Source: Bacteroidota bacterium
Lineage (GTDB): Bacteria > Bacteroidota > Bacteroidia > CAIKAF01
Assembly: GCA_023432985.1 (NCBI GenBank)
Contig: JAEZEQ010000017.1
Location: 20,385-84,384, forward strand
Length of the DNA: 64,000 nt
Direction: 5' to 3'
The position numbers and the translations under genes were made by a program. Numbering within the stretch: position 1 is the stretch's first letter; every line of letters begins with the position of its first letter. Below are positions 15,891 through 25,051 of this stretch, piece by piece. A model generated the notes under the pieces. It was not told the DNA's origin. It searched no databases and saw only the letters and a program-made list of their open reading frames with translations.

Positions 15891-16961
15891 ATGTCGACAA
15901 ATAAAACTATAGCTCTATTAGGCGCCGATGCAGAAGGATTGTTATCCCACCAATGCAAAGGGATTACCAAAGATCAAATCATATTACCCGGCCCCGATTT
16001 CACGAGTAGAATATTTGCGCACAGCAATCGCAATATTCAAACTATGCGTAGCATAGAGACTTTGTATAATCATGGCCGACTTGGAGGAAGTGGATATGTT
16101 TCCATACTTCCCGTTGATCAAGGAATAGAGCATAGTGCAGGTGCTAGCTTTGCTGCAAATCCCGCCTATTTCGACCCCGAAAATATTGTAAAATTAGCCA
16201 TGGAAGGTGGATGTAATGCCGTTGCTTCTACTTATGGTGTATTGGCTATGAATGCTCGTAAATACGCCCATAGAATCCCATTTATCGTAAAGATTAATCA
16301 CAACGAATTGCTAACTTATCCCAATAAATTCGACCAAATTCTTTATGGAACTATTAAGGATGCATGGAATATGGGAGCTGTTGCTGTAGGTGCAACTATT
16401 TATTTCGGATCGAATGAAAGTAGTCGCCAAATCAACGAAATTGCTACCGCATTCGAAATGGCACACGAACTGGGTATGGCAACTGTTTTATGGTGTTATG
16501 TACGAAATAATGCCTTTAAATCGGATAAAGATTATCATGTTTCGGCCGATTTAACCGGGCAAGCAAATCATATAGGTGTTACTATTCAAGCCGATATCAT
16601 CAAACAAAAACTTCCGGAAAATAATGGAGGTTATAAAGCCGTACAAATGGGCGATAGCAGTTACGGAAAAATTGACAATCGCGTCTATACCGAACTTACA
16701 ACCGATCACCCAATCGACCTGGCACGTTATCAGGTAGCCAATTGCTATATGGGAAAAATTGGACTTATAAACTCAGGTGGCGCTTCGAAAGGAGCCGGCG
16801 ATTTACAAGAAGCTGTTGCAACTGCCGTAATCAATAAAAGAGCAGGCGGACACGGTCTAATCAGCGGCCGTAAAGCATTCCAAAAACCTATGCCCGAAGG
16901 AATTAAAATTTTAAACGCCATTCAGGATGTTTATTTAGACGATTCCATAACTATTGCCTAA
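15891..16961 (+). CDS. fbaB: class I fructose-bisphosphate aldolase (DhnA/FbaB type)
   Basis: Cleaves fructose 1,6-bisphosphate to dihydroxyacetone phosphate and glyceraldehyde 3-phosphate through a Schiff-base lysine. The 356-residue protein matches the archaeal-type/DhnA class I family: SILPVDQGIEHSAGASFAAN near residue 60, FIVKINHNELL near 130, ATVLWCYVRNNAFK near 200 and the phosphate-binding LINSGGASKGAG near 285. The longer N-terminal section (residues 1-55) is typical of the Bacteroidota branch. First gene of a likely fbaB-accD-mdh unit (33 and 19 nt gaps). Confidence 0.94.
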   Translation: MSTNKTIALLGADAEGLLSHQCKGITKDQIILPGPDFTSRIFAHSNRNIQTMRSIETLYNHGRLGGSGYVSILPVDQGIEHSAGASFAANPAYFDPENIVKLAMEGGCNAVASTYGVLAMNARKYAHRIPFIVKINHNELLTYPNKFDQILYGTIKDAWNMGAVAVGATIYFGSNESSRQINEIATAFEMAHELGMATVLWCYVRNNAFKSDKDYHVSADLTGQANHIGVTIQADIIKQKLPENNGGYKAVQMGDSSYGKIDNRVYTELTTDHPIDLARYQVANCYMGKIGLINSGGASKGAGDLQEAVATAVINKRAGGHGLISGRKAFQKPMPEGIKILNAIQDVYLDDSITIA

Positions 16962-16994
16962 ATTTGAATGTTGAACTAAAAGGAACCGGGAAAT

Positions 16995-17879
16995 ATGTTT
17001 GAAGAAGAAGAAGAAATGTCATGGTTTAAAAGAATTCGTAAAGGAATTCTGACCGGAACCCAAGATAAAAAAGAAACACCGGAGGGACTTTGGTATAAAT
17101 GCCCGTCCTGCAAAAATATTATCCGATCCGAAGAACATGCCGAAAATTATTTCGTCTGTCCCGCTTGCGAACATCACGATAAAATCGGATCGGAAGAATA
17201 TTTCGACATTTTTTTCGATAACGGAAAATACCGTCTCCTTAACCCCAAAATCACATCCGGCGACCCGCTGAATTTCACCGATACCAAAAAATACACCGAT
17301 CGGATTAAGGCCGCCATTGCAAATACCGGACTCAATGATGCCATTGAAACCGCATCGGGAAAAATAGGCGGAAATGATGCCGTTATTGCTTGTATGGATT
17401 TTGAATTTATCGGTGGAAGTATGGGCTCTGTAGTAGGCGAAAAAATTGCACGTGCCATTGATTACAGTATTAAATATAAAAAAGCCTTTATCATTATTTC
17501 TAAATCAGGCGGAGCACGTATGATGGAAGGCGCTTTCTCTCTGATGCAAATGGCCAAAACTTCAGCAAAACTTACTCAACTCGCCGATGCCGGACTACCC
17601 TATATATCCATTATTACAAACCCTACTACGGGAGGCGTTACCGCATCTTTTGCCATGTTGGGCGATTTAAATATAGCCGAACCTAAAGCTTTGATCGGAT
17701 TTGCCGGTCCCCGCGTCGTGAAAGAAACCATCAAACGCGATTTACCGGAAGGATTTCAAACATCTGAATTCGTTCTCGAAACCGGATTCCTCGATAAAAT
17801 CGTACACCGTAAAGACCTTAAATCAACAGTGACTTGCTTTATCGAAATGCTTACACATCACCTGAAAGAAAAAAAATAA
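16995..17879 (+). CDS. accD: acetyl-CoA carboxylase carboxyltransferase subunit beta
   Basis: Carboxyltransferase half-subunit that with AccA moves the carboxyl group from biotin to acetyl-CoA to give malonyl-CoA for fatty acid synthesis. The N-terminal four-cysteine zinc ribbon is complete (CPSC and CPAC: Cys36, 39, 55, 58). The crotonase-like domain carries IIISKSGGARMMEGAFSLMQ and TTGGVTASFAMLGD, the oxyanion-forming region. The first ATG is at 16995; a second at 17016 gives MSWFKRIRKG, closer to the usual AccD start, so the real start may be there. Confidence 0.95.
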   Translation: MFEEEEEMSWFKRIRKGILTGTQDKKETPEGLWYKCPSCKNIIRSEEHAENYFVCPACEHHDKIGSEEYFDIFFDNGKYRLLNPKITSGDPLNFTDTKKYTDRIKAAIANTGLNDAIETASGKIGGNDAVIACMDFEFIGGSMGSVVGEKIARAIDYSIKYKKAFIIISKSGGARMMEGAFSLMQMAKTSAKLTQLADAGLPYISIITNPTTGGVTASFAMLGDLNIAEPKALIGFAGPRVVKETIKRDLPEGFQTSEFVLETGFLDKIVHRKDLKSTVTCFIEMLTHHLKEKK

Positions 17880-17898
17880 AATAATAAATATCACATAC

Positions 17899-18840
17899 AT
17901 GAAAATTACAGTTATAGGAGCAGGAAATGTTGGTGCTACATGTGCCAATGTGATTGCCGAAAAGGAATTAGCAGAAGAAGTAATCCTTATCGACATCAAA
18001 GAAGGTATCGCCGAAGGTAAATCACTCGATATGTGGCAAACAGCCCCTATCAACGTGTTCGACTCACGCGTAAAAGGCTATACCAATAATTATGAACCTA
18101 CCGCAAATTCCGAAGTTGTGGTAATTACTTCCGGATTGCCCAGAAAACCAGGTATGAGCCGAGATGACCTTATCGCTACGAATGCAGGTATCGTGAAAAG
18201 TGTAACCGAAAATGTGATTAAGTATAGCCCGAATGCTAAAATCGTTGTGGTTTCTAATCCACTCGATGTGATGACTTATTGCGCATATTTAACCGCAAAA
18301 GTTCCTTCTGAACGCGTAATGGGTATGGCCGGCATCCTCGATACTGCCAGATACAGAGCCTTCTTAGCCGATGCATTAAACGTTTCTCCTAAAGAAATTC
18401 AAGCTATCTTAATGGGCGGTCATGGCGACACTATGGTGCCCCTGCCACGTTATACCACAGTTTCCGGAATTCCGGTTACCGAACTTCTGGATTCTGAAAC
18501 TCTAAATGCCATTATCGAACGTACGAAAAAAGGAGGAGGCGAATTGGTGAACTTAATGGGTACCTCTGCATGGTATGCTCCCGGTGCTGCAGCCGCACAA
18601 ATGGTTGAAGCTATCGTTCGCAACCAACGTCGTGTATTCCCCGTGTGTGCATGGCTTACAGGCGAATATGGCATGAATGATATCTACCTCGGTGTTCCCG
18701 TTATTCTCGGCAAAAACGGTATCGAGAAAATTATCGAATTGCAATTGAATGACGAAGAAAAAGATCTGCTCAACAAATCTGCTACCGCAGTTAGAGAAGT
18801 ATGCGCAGTATTGGATAATATGAATATTGTGAATGCATAA
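17899..18840 (+). CDS. mdh: malate dehydrogenase (LDH-like type)
   Basis: NAD-dependent oxidation of malate to oxaloacetate in the TCA cycle. The 313 residues show the Rossmann motif VIGAGNVGAT at 5-14, the NAD-specifying Asp of ILIDIKEG, the substrate-loop arginines in SGLPRKPGMSRDDL, VVSNPLDVMTY and the catalytic His in MGGHGDTMVPL. The sequence belongs to the LDH-like malate dehydrogenases found in Bacteroidota. It is the last gene of the fbaB-accD-mdh unit and is followed by a terminator. Confidence 0.95.
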   Translation: MKITVIGAGNVGATCANVIAEKELAEEVILIDIKEGIAEGKSLDMWQTAPINVFDSRVKGYTNNYEPTANSEVVVITSGLPRKPGMSRDDLIATNAGIVKSVTENVIKYSPNAKIVVVSNPLDVMTYCAYLTAKVPSERVMGMAGILDTARYRAFLADALNVSPKEIQAILMGGHGDTMVPLPRYTTVSGIPVTELLDSETLNAIIERTKKGGGELVNLMGTSAWYAPGAAAAQMVEAIVRNQRRVFPVCAWLTGEYGMNDIYLGVPVILGKNGIEKIIELQLNDEEKDLLNKSATAVREVCAVLDNMNIVNA

Positions 18841-18864
18841 GTCATTCTTATCCTCATATTTTTT

Positions 18865-18895
18865 AAACCTCAATCACCCGATTGAGGTTTTTTTT
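18865..18895 (+). terminator. terminator of fbaB-accD-mdh
   Basis: AAACCTCAATC (18865-18875) and GATTGAGGTTT (18880-18890) form a perfect 11-bp stem with a 4-nt loop, then T5. Confidence 0.92.
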
Positions 18896-18979
18896 ATTCC
18901 CTTTTCTCTCCCACTTTCATTCACTTTAATGCGTTGAAAACTTCATGAATAATGCAAGCTTTTAAATCCCCCTTTGTCT

Positions 18980-18987
18980 TACTTTCG
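18980..18987 (+). promoter_or_regulatory. -7-like element TACTTTCG, 4 nt before ftsX ATG
   Basis: One mismatch to TAnnTTTG; it ends 4 nt before the ATG at 18992, the same spacing as at several other genes here. Confidence 0.45.
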
Positions 18988-18991
18988 TAGT

Positions 18992-19873
18992 ATGGCAGAA
19001 AATATTGAGAAAAAAAGAAAAAGAGGACTCACCACCGCATTTGTGGCTACTGTATTTGCAAGTGCACTCGTACTTTTTACAGTTGGAATGACCGGCATAC
19101 TATTGTTGACCGTGAATGATGCCATGCAAAATGTAAAGGAAAAATTTGCCGTGGATATGTTTCTTAATCCCACCGAAGAAGCCACCATTATGGATAGTAT
19201 AGTGCCCGCCGTATCACTTATGCACGAAGTGAAAGATGTGCACTACGTATCTCCGGAAGAAGCTAAAAATAAAATGATCGAATTGAACGGTGAAGAGTTT
19301 TTCGCCGTACTCGACCATAACCCCATTCCACCCAGCTTGCAAATTAAACTCAAATCGGAATTTATTAGCGAAAAAGCTTTATCCGAATTCGAATCTAAAC
19401 TCGAATCCCAATTCCCAAACCAAATAAGCGAAATATCCCGACAAAGAAATCTGCAATCGGAAGCCCTTAAGAATATTAATTCAATTATGCTCGTATTGGC
19501 CATAACAACGGCAGTATTCCTTTTTATCGTTCTCGCTTTGGTGAATATCACTTTCCGACTTTCAGTCTATTCGAAACGGGAAATTATTAAAACCATGCAA
19601 TTGGTCGGCGCAAAAAAATCTTATATCCGAAAACCCTTCCTGCTGCAAGGTTTTTATATAGGATTGATTTCCGGTTTTGTAGCCGTGGCTCTGCTCTTTG
19701 CAGGAATTCAACAATTAAAAGGAGGCATAGCCGAAATTTTGCCGCCTATTTCTATGGAAAAACTAACAATTTTATTTACTTTCGTAGTCTTACTCGGAAT
19801 ATTAATGGCCGTAGTCAGCACTTGGTTTGCGGTGAATAAATATTTAAGAGCTAAAACGGTTGACTTATTATAA
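18992..19873 (+). CDS. ftsX: cell division protein FtsX
   Basis: Integral membrane partner of the FtsE ATPase that controls periplasmic peptidoglycan hydrolases at division. The 293 residues have the FtsX layout: one membrane segment near the N-terminus (about 15-40), an extracytoplasmic domain (about 40-165), then three segments near 165-190, 215-240 and 260-285. The linker SKREIIKTMQLVGAKKSYIRKPF is typical. The frame opens at a TTG at 18974, but the ATG at 18992 follows a promoter-like box and is preferred. First gene of a tight six-gene operon. Confidence 0.92.
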   Translation: MAENIEKKRKRGLTTAFVATVFASALVLFTVGMTGILLLTVNDAMQNVKEKFAVDMFLNPTEEATIMDSIVPAVSLMHEVKDVHYVSPEEAKNKMIELNGEEFFAVLDHNPIPPSLQIKLKSEFISEKALSEFESKLESQFPNQISEISRQRNLQSEALKNINSIMLVLAITTAVFLFIVLALVNITFRLSVYSKREIIKTMQLVGAKKSYIRKPFLLQGFYIGLISGFVAVALLFAGIQQLKGGIAEILPPISMEKLTILFTFVVLLGILMAVVSTWFAVNKYLRAKTVDLL

Positions 19874-19875
19874 TT

Positions 19876-20121
19876 ATGGAAAATGATAAAAAAATAAATA
19901 ATGAAGGATTGGCCTTTTCTAAAAAAGGAATTCCTTTCTTTCTGGCAGGTGTGATTCTGGTTATTATCGGCTTTTTTTTAATGTCCGGCGGTAAATCGGA
20001 TAACCCCGAAGTCTTTAACCCCGAAGTCTTTAATCATACCCGCATTACTACCGCACCTGTATTGGTATTGCTGGGATTCATCCTAGCCGGAATCGGCATT
20101 ATGCTTAAACCCAAAAACTAA
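19876..20121 (+). CDS. DUF3098 membrane protein
   Basis: A protein of 81 residues with two membrane segments (about 18-37 and 58-76) and a short polar loop between them. It matches the DUF3098 family, which in Bacteroidota sits directly after ftsX. The loop contains a perfect tandem duplication NPEVF-NPEVF encoded by a 15-bp direct repeat (20002-20031). It starts 2 nt after ftsX. Function unknown; a role near the divisome or undecaprenyl metabolism is suggested only by position. Confidence 0.88.
   Translation: MENDKKINNEGLAFSKKGIPFFLAGVILVIIGFFLMSGGKSDNPEVFNPEVFNHTRITTAPVLVLLGFILAGIGIMLKPKN
20002..20031 (+). repeat. 15-bp tandem duplication inside DUF3098 gene
   Basis: aaccccgaagtcttt occurs twice in direct succession (20002-20016 and 20017-20031), in frame, adding five residues to the loop between the membrane segments. 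Confidence 0.95.
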
Positions 20122-20127
20122 TTTATT

Positions 20128-20922
20128 GTGACCATTTGGGAAGCCATTATTTTGGCTATCGTAGAAGGATTAACCGAATTTTTACCCGTTTCTTCCACAG
20201 GACACATGATTCTGGCCTCTGCCCTGCTCGGCATGGAGCCCAATGCATTTCTTAAGAATTATGTGGTCATCATTCAGTTTGGAGCCATTCTTTCGGTTTG
20301 TATGCTCTATTATAAACGCTTTGTAAAAGACCTTTCGTTCTACCTTCGCCTCTTTGTAGCCTTTATCCCGGCCGGATTTTTCGGATTCTTGCTCAATGAT
20401 CTCATCGAACAAGCATTGGAAAGTCCCCTCGTTATTGGCATTAACTTATTTATTGGGGGCATTTTTCTCTTGTATGTCGACAAAATTTTCAAGAAAAATG
20501 AAAGCCTCCCCGATAGCGAACCCCAATTTAAATCGGCATTTTTTATCGGATTGTTTCAGGTTATTGCCATGATACCCGGAGTATCCCGCTCCGCCGCAAC
20601 TATTGTGGGCGGTTTAACCCAAAAACTCAACCGCAAATCCGCCGCCGAGTTCTCCTTTTTCCTCGCCGTACCCACTATGCTCGCCGCTTCCGCTTATAAA
20701 ATGCTGGGTATGCTTACCAATGAAGATCAAATGGTGGGTCTCGATTGGAACCTGCTTATCCTAGGCTCTATAGTGGCCCTGCTCGTAGCTATGATTGCCA
20801 TAAAATTCTTTATTTCTATTCTAACTAAATATGGATTTCGACTCTTCGGATGGTACAGAATTGTAGTTGGCGCAATTATCGTAATCTTATATATCTTAGG
20901 TATAGAATTAAGCGTGGTGTAA
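20128..20922 (+). CDS. uppP: undecaprenyl-diphosphatase UppP/BacA
   Basis: Membrane phosphatase that recycles undecaprenyl pyrophosphate to the carrier lipid for peptidoglycan and polysaccharide synthesis; confers bacitracin tolerance. The signature VEGLTEFLPVSSTGHMILA (about residues 12-30) and the second motif PGVSRSAATIVGGL (about 151-164) are intact, with seven to eight membrane segments over 264 residues. The start is GTG at 20128, 6 nt after the DUF3098 stop; no ATG lies near enough to serve. Confidence 0.96.
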   Translation: MTIWEAIILAIVEGLTEFLPVSSTGHMILASALLGMEPNAFLKNYVVIIQFGAILSVCMLYYKRFVKDLSFYLRLFVAFIPAGFFGFLLNDLIEQALESPLVIGINLFIGGIFLLYVDKIFKKNESLPDSEPQFKSAFFIGLFQVIAMIPGVSRSAATIVGGLTQKLNRKSAAEFSFFLAVPTMLAASAYKMLGMLTNEDQMVGLDWNLLILGSIVALLVAMIAIKFFISILTKYGFRLFGWYRIVVGAIIVILYILGIELSVV

Positions 20923-20923
20923 T

Positions 20924-21697
20924 ATGGAAATGAAAATTCTAACTTATAATATAAACGGCATTAGAGCCGCTATGAATAAGGGACTCACTGAATGGCTCGC
21001 CTCGGTTGATGCCGATATTGTTTGCTTCCAGGAAATCAAAGCCAATCCCGAACAATTCGATACCACAGCCTTCGAAAAATTAGGCTACCACTGCTATTGG
21101 TTCCCCGCTCAAAAAAAAGGATATAGCGGTACGGCCATACTCTCTAAAGTAAAACCCACTCACGTAGAAATTGGATGCGGTAATCCTATTTTCGATTATG
21201 AAGGACGCATTTTAAGAGCCGACTTTTCTCATTTTTCTGTAATCTCTGCCTATTTCCCATCCGGTAGTTCGGGCGACCTGAGACAAGATGTGAAAATGAA
21301 TTTTCTTGATTTTTTTCAACAATATATAGATCAACTCAAAACGCAATCTAAACCACTCTTTATTTGTGGAGACGTTAATATTTGTCACCAAGCCATAGAC
21401 ATACACGATCCGGTCAGTAACAAAAATTCGAGCGGATTCCTCCCCGAAGAAAGAGCATGGCTAAGTGCATTTCTCGAAAGTGGGTTTACAGATACTTTCC
21501 GTTTCTTTAATCCTCAACCGCATCAGTATTCCTGGTGGAGCTACAGAGCAAATGCAAGAGAAAGAAATAAAGGCTGGCGTATCGATTATATTTTTGTCGA
21601 TGATCGCTTGCAACAGATGTTGAAAAAATCGCTACTTTTACCTGAAGCAAAACACAGCGATCATTGTCCCGTTCTTCTTTACCTGGAAACTACATAA
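20924..21697 (+). CDS. xth: exodeoxyribonuclease III (AP endonuclease)
   Basis: A Mg-dependent exonuclease/AP endonuclease of 257 residues for base excision repair. EEP-fold motifs are in order: LTYNINGIRAAMNKG at 5-19, VCFQEIKANPEQ with the metal-binding Glu, KKGYSGTAILSK, FICGDVNICHQ, the RIDYIFV segment and the catalytic SDHCPVLLYL at the end. It starts 1 nt after uppP, and a second in-frame ATG two codons on is an alternative. An operon position between envelope genes has no obvious functional meaning. Confidence 0.95.
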   Translation: MEMKILTYNINGIRAAMNKGLTEWLASVDADIVCFQEIKANPEQFDTTAFEKLGYHCYWFPAQKKGYSGTAILSKVKPTHVEIGCGNPIFDYEGRILRADFSHFSVISAYFPSGSSGDLRQDVKMNFLDFFQQYIDQLKTQSKPLFICGDVNICHQAIDIHDPVSNKNSSGFLPEERAWLSAFLESGFTDTFRFFNPQPHQYSWWSYRANARERNKGWRIDYIFVDDRLQQMLKKSLLLPEAKHSDHCPVLLYLETT

Positions 21698-21700
21698 CAC

Positions 21701-22114
21701 ATGAAAAAAACACTTATCTGCATTAGTATTACCCTGTTTTTCCTCTTATTCCACAGCTGCATTAAAAGCGAAAATATGTCAAAACGTATTGTTGGTGGCT
21801 GGAAAATGGATAAGTATATGGTGGGATTGGAAGACTCTACCCAAACTTTTCATAACCGATATAAAAATTATATCATTTCTTTTTTTGAAGATTATTCCTA
21901 CACCGAAAGTTATGTCGATTCCACAGATAACCTGCAAGGAAATGTCGGACAATTTTCTATTTCGCTCAAAGGTGATTCTCTATTTCTCCTAAGCGGAAAT
22001 ATTCTAAACAGCTATCAATTATTGAACCTGAACTCAAATGCCTTAAACATCAAAAAGGTGGTCAATAACGGTTCTCAGGAGAATACCTACTTGTACAAAT
22101 TTGTTAGAAAATGA
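21701..22114 (+). CDS. small lipocalin-like lipoprotein, 137 aa
   Basis: An exported protein with a hydrophobic signal and lipobox L-F-H-S-C (Cys20). The mature part begins with a helix and then RIVGGWKMDKY, followed by alternating polar and aromatic strands typical of the small lipocalin-like beta-barrels common in Bacteroidota. It is 3 nt downstream of xth and overlaps metF by 4 bp. Function unknown. Confidence 0.7.
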   Translation: MKKTLICISITLFFLLFHSCIKSENMSKRIVGGWKMDKYMVGLEDSTQTFHNRYKNYIISFFEDYSYTESYVDSTDNLQGNVGQFSISLKGDSLFLLSGNILNSYQLLNLNSNALNIKKVVNNGSQENTYLYKFVRK

Positions 22115-23061
22115 AAATCACCGACCATTTCAAAAAGGGACAAACTTTATTCTCATTCGAAATTTTACCCCCTCAAAAAGGGAAAAATATAGATAGCATT
22201 TATCATTCCATCGATCCGCTTCTGGAATTTAATCCGGCCTATATTAATGTAACATACCACCGAGAAGAATATTTGTATAAAAAACGAGAAAAAGGCTTTC
22301 TCGAAAAAGTAGCCGTGCGTAAAAGACCGGGTACCGTGGGCATTTGTGCCGCCATAAAATATAAATACAATATTGAGGCGGTTCCACATTTGATATGTGG
22401 CGGATTTACACGCGAAGAAACCGAAAATGCATTGATAGATCTGAGCTTCTTAGGCATACAAAATGTCTTGGCATTACGCGGAGATCCCATTAAAACGGAA
22501 ACACATTTTATCCCAAGTGAAGGTGGAAATAAAAATGCACACGAACTCGTACAACAAATTAGCCGACTCCGAAAAGGGATTTATATAGACGAAGATATGA
22601 CCCATGCCGATCCGCTGGATTTTAGTATAGGCGTTGCCGGATACCCCGAAAAACATTTCGAAAGTCCTAATTTAAGTCTGGATATCCATTACCTGAAACA
22701 AAAAATTGATGCCGGCGCCGATTATATCGTTACTCAATTGTTTTTCGATAATGCGAAATTTTTCGACTTCGTAAAAGCCTGCAGAGATGCCGATATTCAG
22801 GTGCCCATTATTCCGGGAATAAAACCGATTACAAAGATGAGTCACCTTCAGTTTATGCCCAAATTCTTCCACGTAGATCTGCCCGAAGCGCTCACTAAGG
22901 AAATTGTGAAATGTAAATCGGATGCGGAGGTTGCAGAAGTGGGTAAAGAATGGAGTATAGCCCAATGCAAAGAATTAATTAATGCTCAGGTGCCCAGTAT
23001 TCATTTTTATACCATGGGCAAAAGTACGATCACTCGTCAAATTGCTAAAGAAGTATTTTAA
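22111..23061 (+). CDS. metF: 5,10-methylenetetrahydrofolate reductase
   Basis: FAD enzyme reducing 5,10-methylene-THF to 5-methyl-THF for methionine synthesis. A TIM barrel of 316 residues with FSFEILPPQKG at the N-terminus (catalytic Glu), AINVTYH-like strand two (PAYINVTYHREE), NVLALRGDPIK for FAD binding, VAGYPEKH, DAGADYIVTQLFFDN and IIPGIKPIT. Start overlaps the preceding lipoprotein stop by 4 bp. Its stop codon overlaps that of convergent ribD. Confidence 0.95.
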   Translation: MKITDHFKKGQTLFSFEILPPQKGKNIDSIYHSIDPLLEFNPAYINVTYHREEYLYKKREKGFLEKVAVRKRPGTVGICAAIKYKYNIEAVPHLICGGFTREETENALIDLSFLGIQNVLALRGDPIKTETHFIPSEGGNKNAHELVQQISRLRKGIYIDEDMTHADPLDFSIGVAGYPEKHFESPNLSLDIHYLKQKIDAGADYIVTQLFFDNAKFFDFVKACRDADIQVPIIPGIKPITKMSHLQFMPKFFHVDLPEALTKEIVKCKSDAEVAEVGKEWSIAQCKELINAQVPSIHFYTMGKSTITRQIAKEVF

Positions 23062-24101
23062 AATGCAGGCGACTCCTTGCGATAGGAAAAGACCTTGTCC
23101 CACTCATTTTCATACAAACATACAGGTTTAGAGAAAGCTGACATTTCCGCTGCCTTGGCTATGCCTTTTTCCAAAATTAATGGCGTTTGTATCTCTATGA
23201 TTTCATCCCAATTCCCCGATTCCAAAAATAGGTTGTGGGTTCTACTTCCCCCTTCAACCAATAAGGATGTGATGCCCAAAGCATATAATGCCTTTTTTAT
23301 TTCTAAAGCGGGCTGATTCCGGTCCTGCAATCGTATAAAATGCTTTTTCCCTTCCGAAGCTTCTTTATGATAATTGAGAATATAAATGGGAAATTCATCT
23401 GTAAAAAGTTGTAAATCTTCAGGCAATTGCAATTCTGCATCGAATACAAAACGCTTGGGTGAAGGCTTAGAAACATGGCGCACTCGGAGCGAGGGATTGT
23501 CTTTCAAAGCGGTACGAAATCCGACCAAAATGGCATCATAATGGGAACGAATCTCATGCATAAAAACATTGGTTTGGGGGCTACTTAAAGCGCGAGGCTT
23601 ATTTTCGAAAGCATCTATAAATCCATCCCGACTGCTGGCCCATTTAAGGGTAATAAAGGGACTTTTCTTTTCAATATATGAAAGATAAAAACGGTTCAAT
23701 TCACGAGCCTCTTTTTCCATTACCCCCACCAACACCTCTATGCCGGCTGCTTCGAGCATGGCTTTGCCCCGGCCTTGCACCTGCGGAAAAGGATCCCCCA
23801 TGGCCATCACCACACGCGGTATAGAATGGGCCTTAATCAAATTCGAACATGCCGGGGTTTTTCCAATATGCGAACAAGGTTCAAGGTTAACATAGAGGGT
23901 GGATTCACGCAATAAATCCGGATTTTTTACCGATGCAATGGCATTTACTTCCGCATGGGCTTCCCCGAATTTTTGATGAAAACCCTCACCTATAATTTCG
24001 TTTTTATATACAACGACCGAACCAACAAGCGGATTCGGAGAAACATATCCCCTACCCAGCTTTGCCAATTCAAGGCATCTCTTCATATATTGCTTATGCA
24101 T
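23058..24101 (-). CDS. ribD: bifunctional riboflavin biosynthesis protein RibD
   Basis: Two-domain enzyme: deaminase of diaminohydroxyphosphoribosylaminopyrimidine (residues 1-145) and NADPH-dependent reductase (150-347). The zinc site is complete with HAEVNA (His49, Glu51), Cys76 in PCSHIGKTPAC and Cys85. The reductase half shows FITLKWASSRDGF and LLVEGGSRTHN. The ATG at 24101 lies 4 nt from a promoter box; a second ATG at 24086 is an alternative. It is divergent from prmC with 43 bp between the start codons. Confidence 0.94.
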   Translation of the reverse strand: MHKQYMKRCLELAKLGRGYVSPNPLVGSVVVYKNEIIGEGFHQKFGEAHAEVNAIASVKNPDLLRESTLYVNLEPCSHIGKTPACSNLIKAHSIPRVVMAMGDPFPQVQGRGKAMLEAAGIEVLVGVMEKEARELNRFYLSYIEKKSPFITLKWASSRDGFIDAFENKPRALSSPQTNVFMHEIRSHYDAILVGFRTALKDNPSLRVRHVSKPSPKRFVFDAELQLPEDLQLFTDEFPIYILNYHKEASEGKKHFIRLQDRNQPALEIKKALYALGITSLLVEGGSRTHNLFLESGNWDEIIEIQTPLILEKGIAKAAEMSAFSKPVCLYENEWDKVFSYRKESPAF

Positions 24102-24105
24102 ACGG

Positions 24106-24113
24106 CAAAGGTA
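24106..24113 (-). promoter_or_regulatory. ribD -7 element TACCTTTG, 4 nt before ATG
   Basis: The complement of CAAAGGTA. The gap to the ATG at 24101 is 4 nt, so the transcript would begin at the start codon unless the downstream ATG is used. Confidence 0.55.
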
Positions 24114-24132
24114 TAAAGTTTATATAAATAGC

Positions 24133-24140
24133 TATTTTTG
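24133..24140 (+). promoter_or_regulatory. prmC -7 element TATTTTTG, 4 nt before ATG
   Basis: An exact TAnnTTTG match ending 4 nt before the ATG at 24145; predicted leaderless. Confidence 0.55.
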
Positions 24141-24144
24141 CAGC

Positions 24145-24984
24145 ATGAAAGTGTCAAATAATTCCCTCGCTGCCATGGAAGATTATTTCCATAGTCAGTG
24201 CAAAAATCTATATAGTCCCCCTGCCTTGAAAATTATTTGGAGCACTATGCTGAATAGCTTTTTAAAAGGGAAATCCACATTATTGCTGAGCGAAAGCGAA
24301 ATTCTCCTATTTCTTAAGGCGATTAAAAATCTTAAAAACGGAGTCCCATACCAATATGTTTGCAAAAATGCCGCATTCTACGGATTAGAGTTGGAGGTAA
24401 ACCCCTCCACGCTTATTCCCCGCCCCGAAACGGAAGAATTGGTGGAATGGATTTTGAATTCGGAAAAAGATGAATGTATTAAGCTGAAAGATATATGCAC
24501 AGGCAGCGGTTGCATAGCCCTGGCCTTAAAGAAAAACAGAGAAAAATGGGAAATTTCCGGGACTGATTATTTTGATGAAACCCTAAAAACCGCAGAAAAA
24601 AATGGGAAAAAACTGAATTTATCTGTACGCTGGCTTAAGGAAAATGCACTGGAATGGCAGGATACAGCCTCCGGAATTTTAGATATTATCGTCAGTAATC
24701 CGCCCTATATTTCGGAAAAGGAAAAGGAGGAAATGGCTAAAAATGTTGTAGACTTCGAACCTCATGAGGCTTTATTCGCATCGGGTAAAGATGCGTTGAT
24801 TTTTTACCGAAAAATTGCCAAACAAGCAATGCATGATTTGAAAAAAGGCGGTAGAATCTACCTGGAATTAAACCAATATCTAGCCGAAGAAATTAAGGAA
24901 ATTGTGACAGATGCAGGCTTTGAAAATGTGGAAATAAAAGTCGACATGAGCGGGAATAAACGCATGCTGCGCGCCATAAAATAA
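24145..24984 (+). CDS. prmC: peptide chain release factor N5-glutamine methyltransferase
   Basis: Methylates the Gln of the GGQ motif in release factors 1 and 2. The 279 residues have a helical N-terminal substrate domain (1-85) and a Rossmann domain with IPRPETEELVEWIL, motif I LKDICTGSGCIALALK and the catalytic VSNPPYIS (about residues 186-193). The C-terminal IYLELNQYLAEEI replaces the usual E-I/H-G-Q-x-Q segment. It ends before a hairpin terminator shared with tRNA-Arg. Confidence 0.94.
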   Translation: MKVSNNSLAAMEDYFHSQCKNLYSPPALKIIWSTMLNSFLKGKSTLLLSESEILLFLKAIKNLKNGVPYQYVCKNAAFYGLELEVNPSTLIPRPETEELVEWILNSEKDECIKLKDICTGSGCIALALKKNREKWEISGTDYFDETLKTAEKNGKKLNLSVRWLKENALEWQDTASGILDIIVSNPPYISEKEKEEMAKNVVDFEPHEALFASGKDALIFYRKIAKQAMHDLKKGGRIYLELNQYLAEEIKEIVTDAGFENVEIKVDMSGNKRMLRAIK

Positions 24985-25005
24985 GAAACGAAACGGAATA
25001 AATAT

Positions 25006-25050
25006 AAAAAGGCATTTGCGTATATAAACTACAAATGCCTTTTGTTTTTT
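25006..25050. terminator. bidirectional terminator between prmC and tRNA-Arg
   Basis: AAAAGGCATTTG (25007-25018) and CAAATGCCTTTT (25032-25043) form a perfect 12-bp stem with a 13-nt loop; T-rich on the prmC side and T-rich in the opposite strand for the tRNA. Confidence 0.85.
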
Positions 25051-25051
25051 G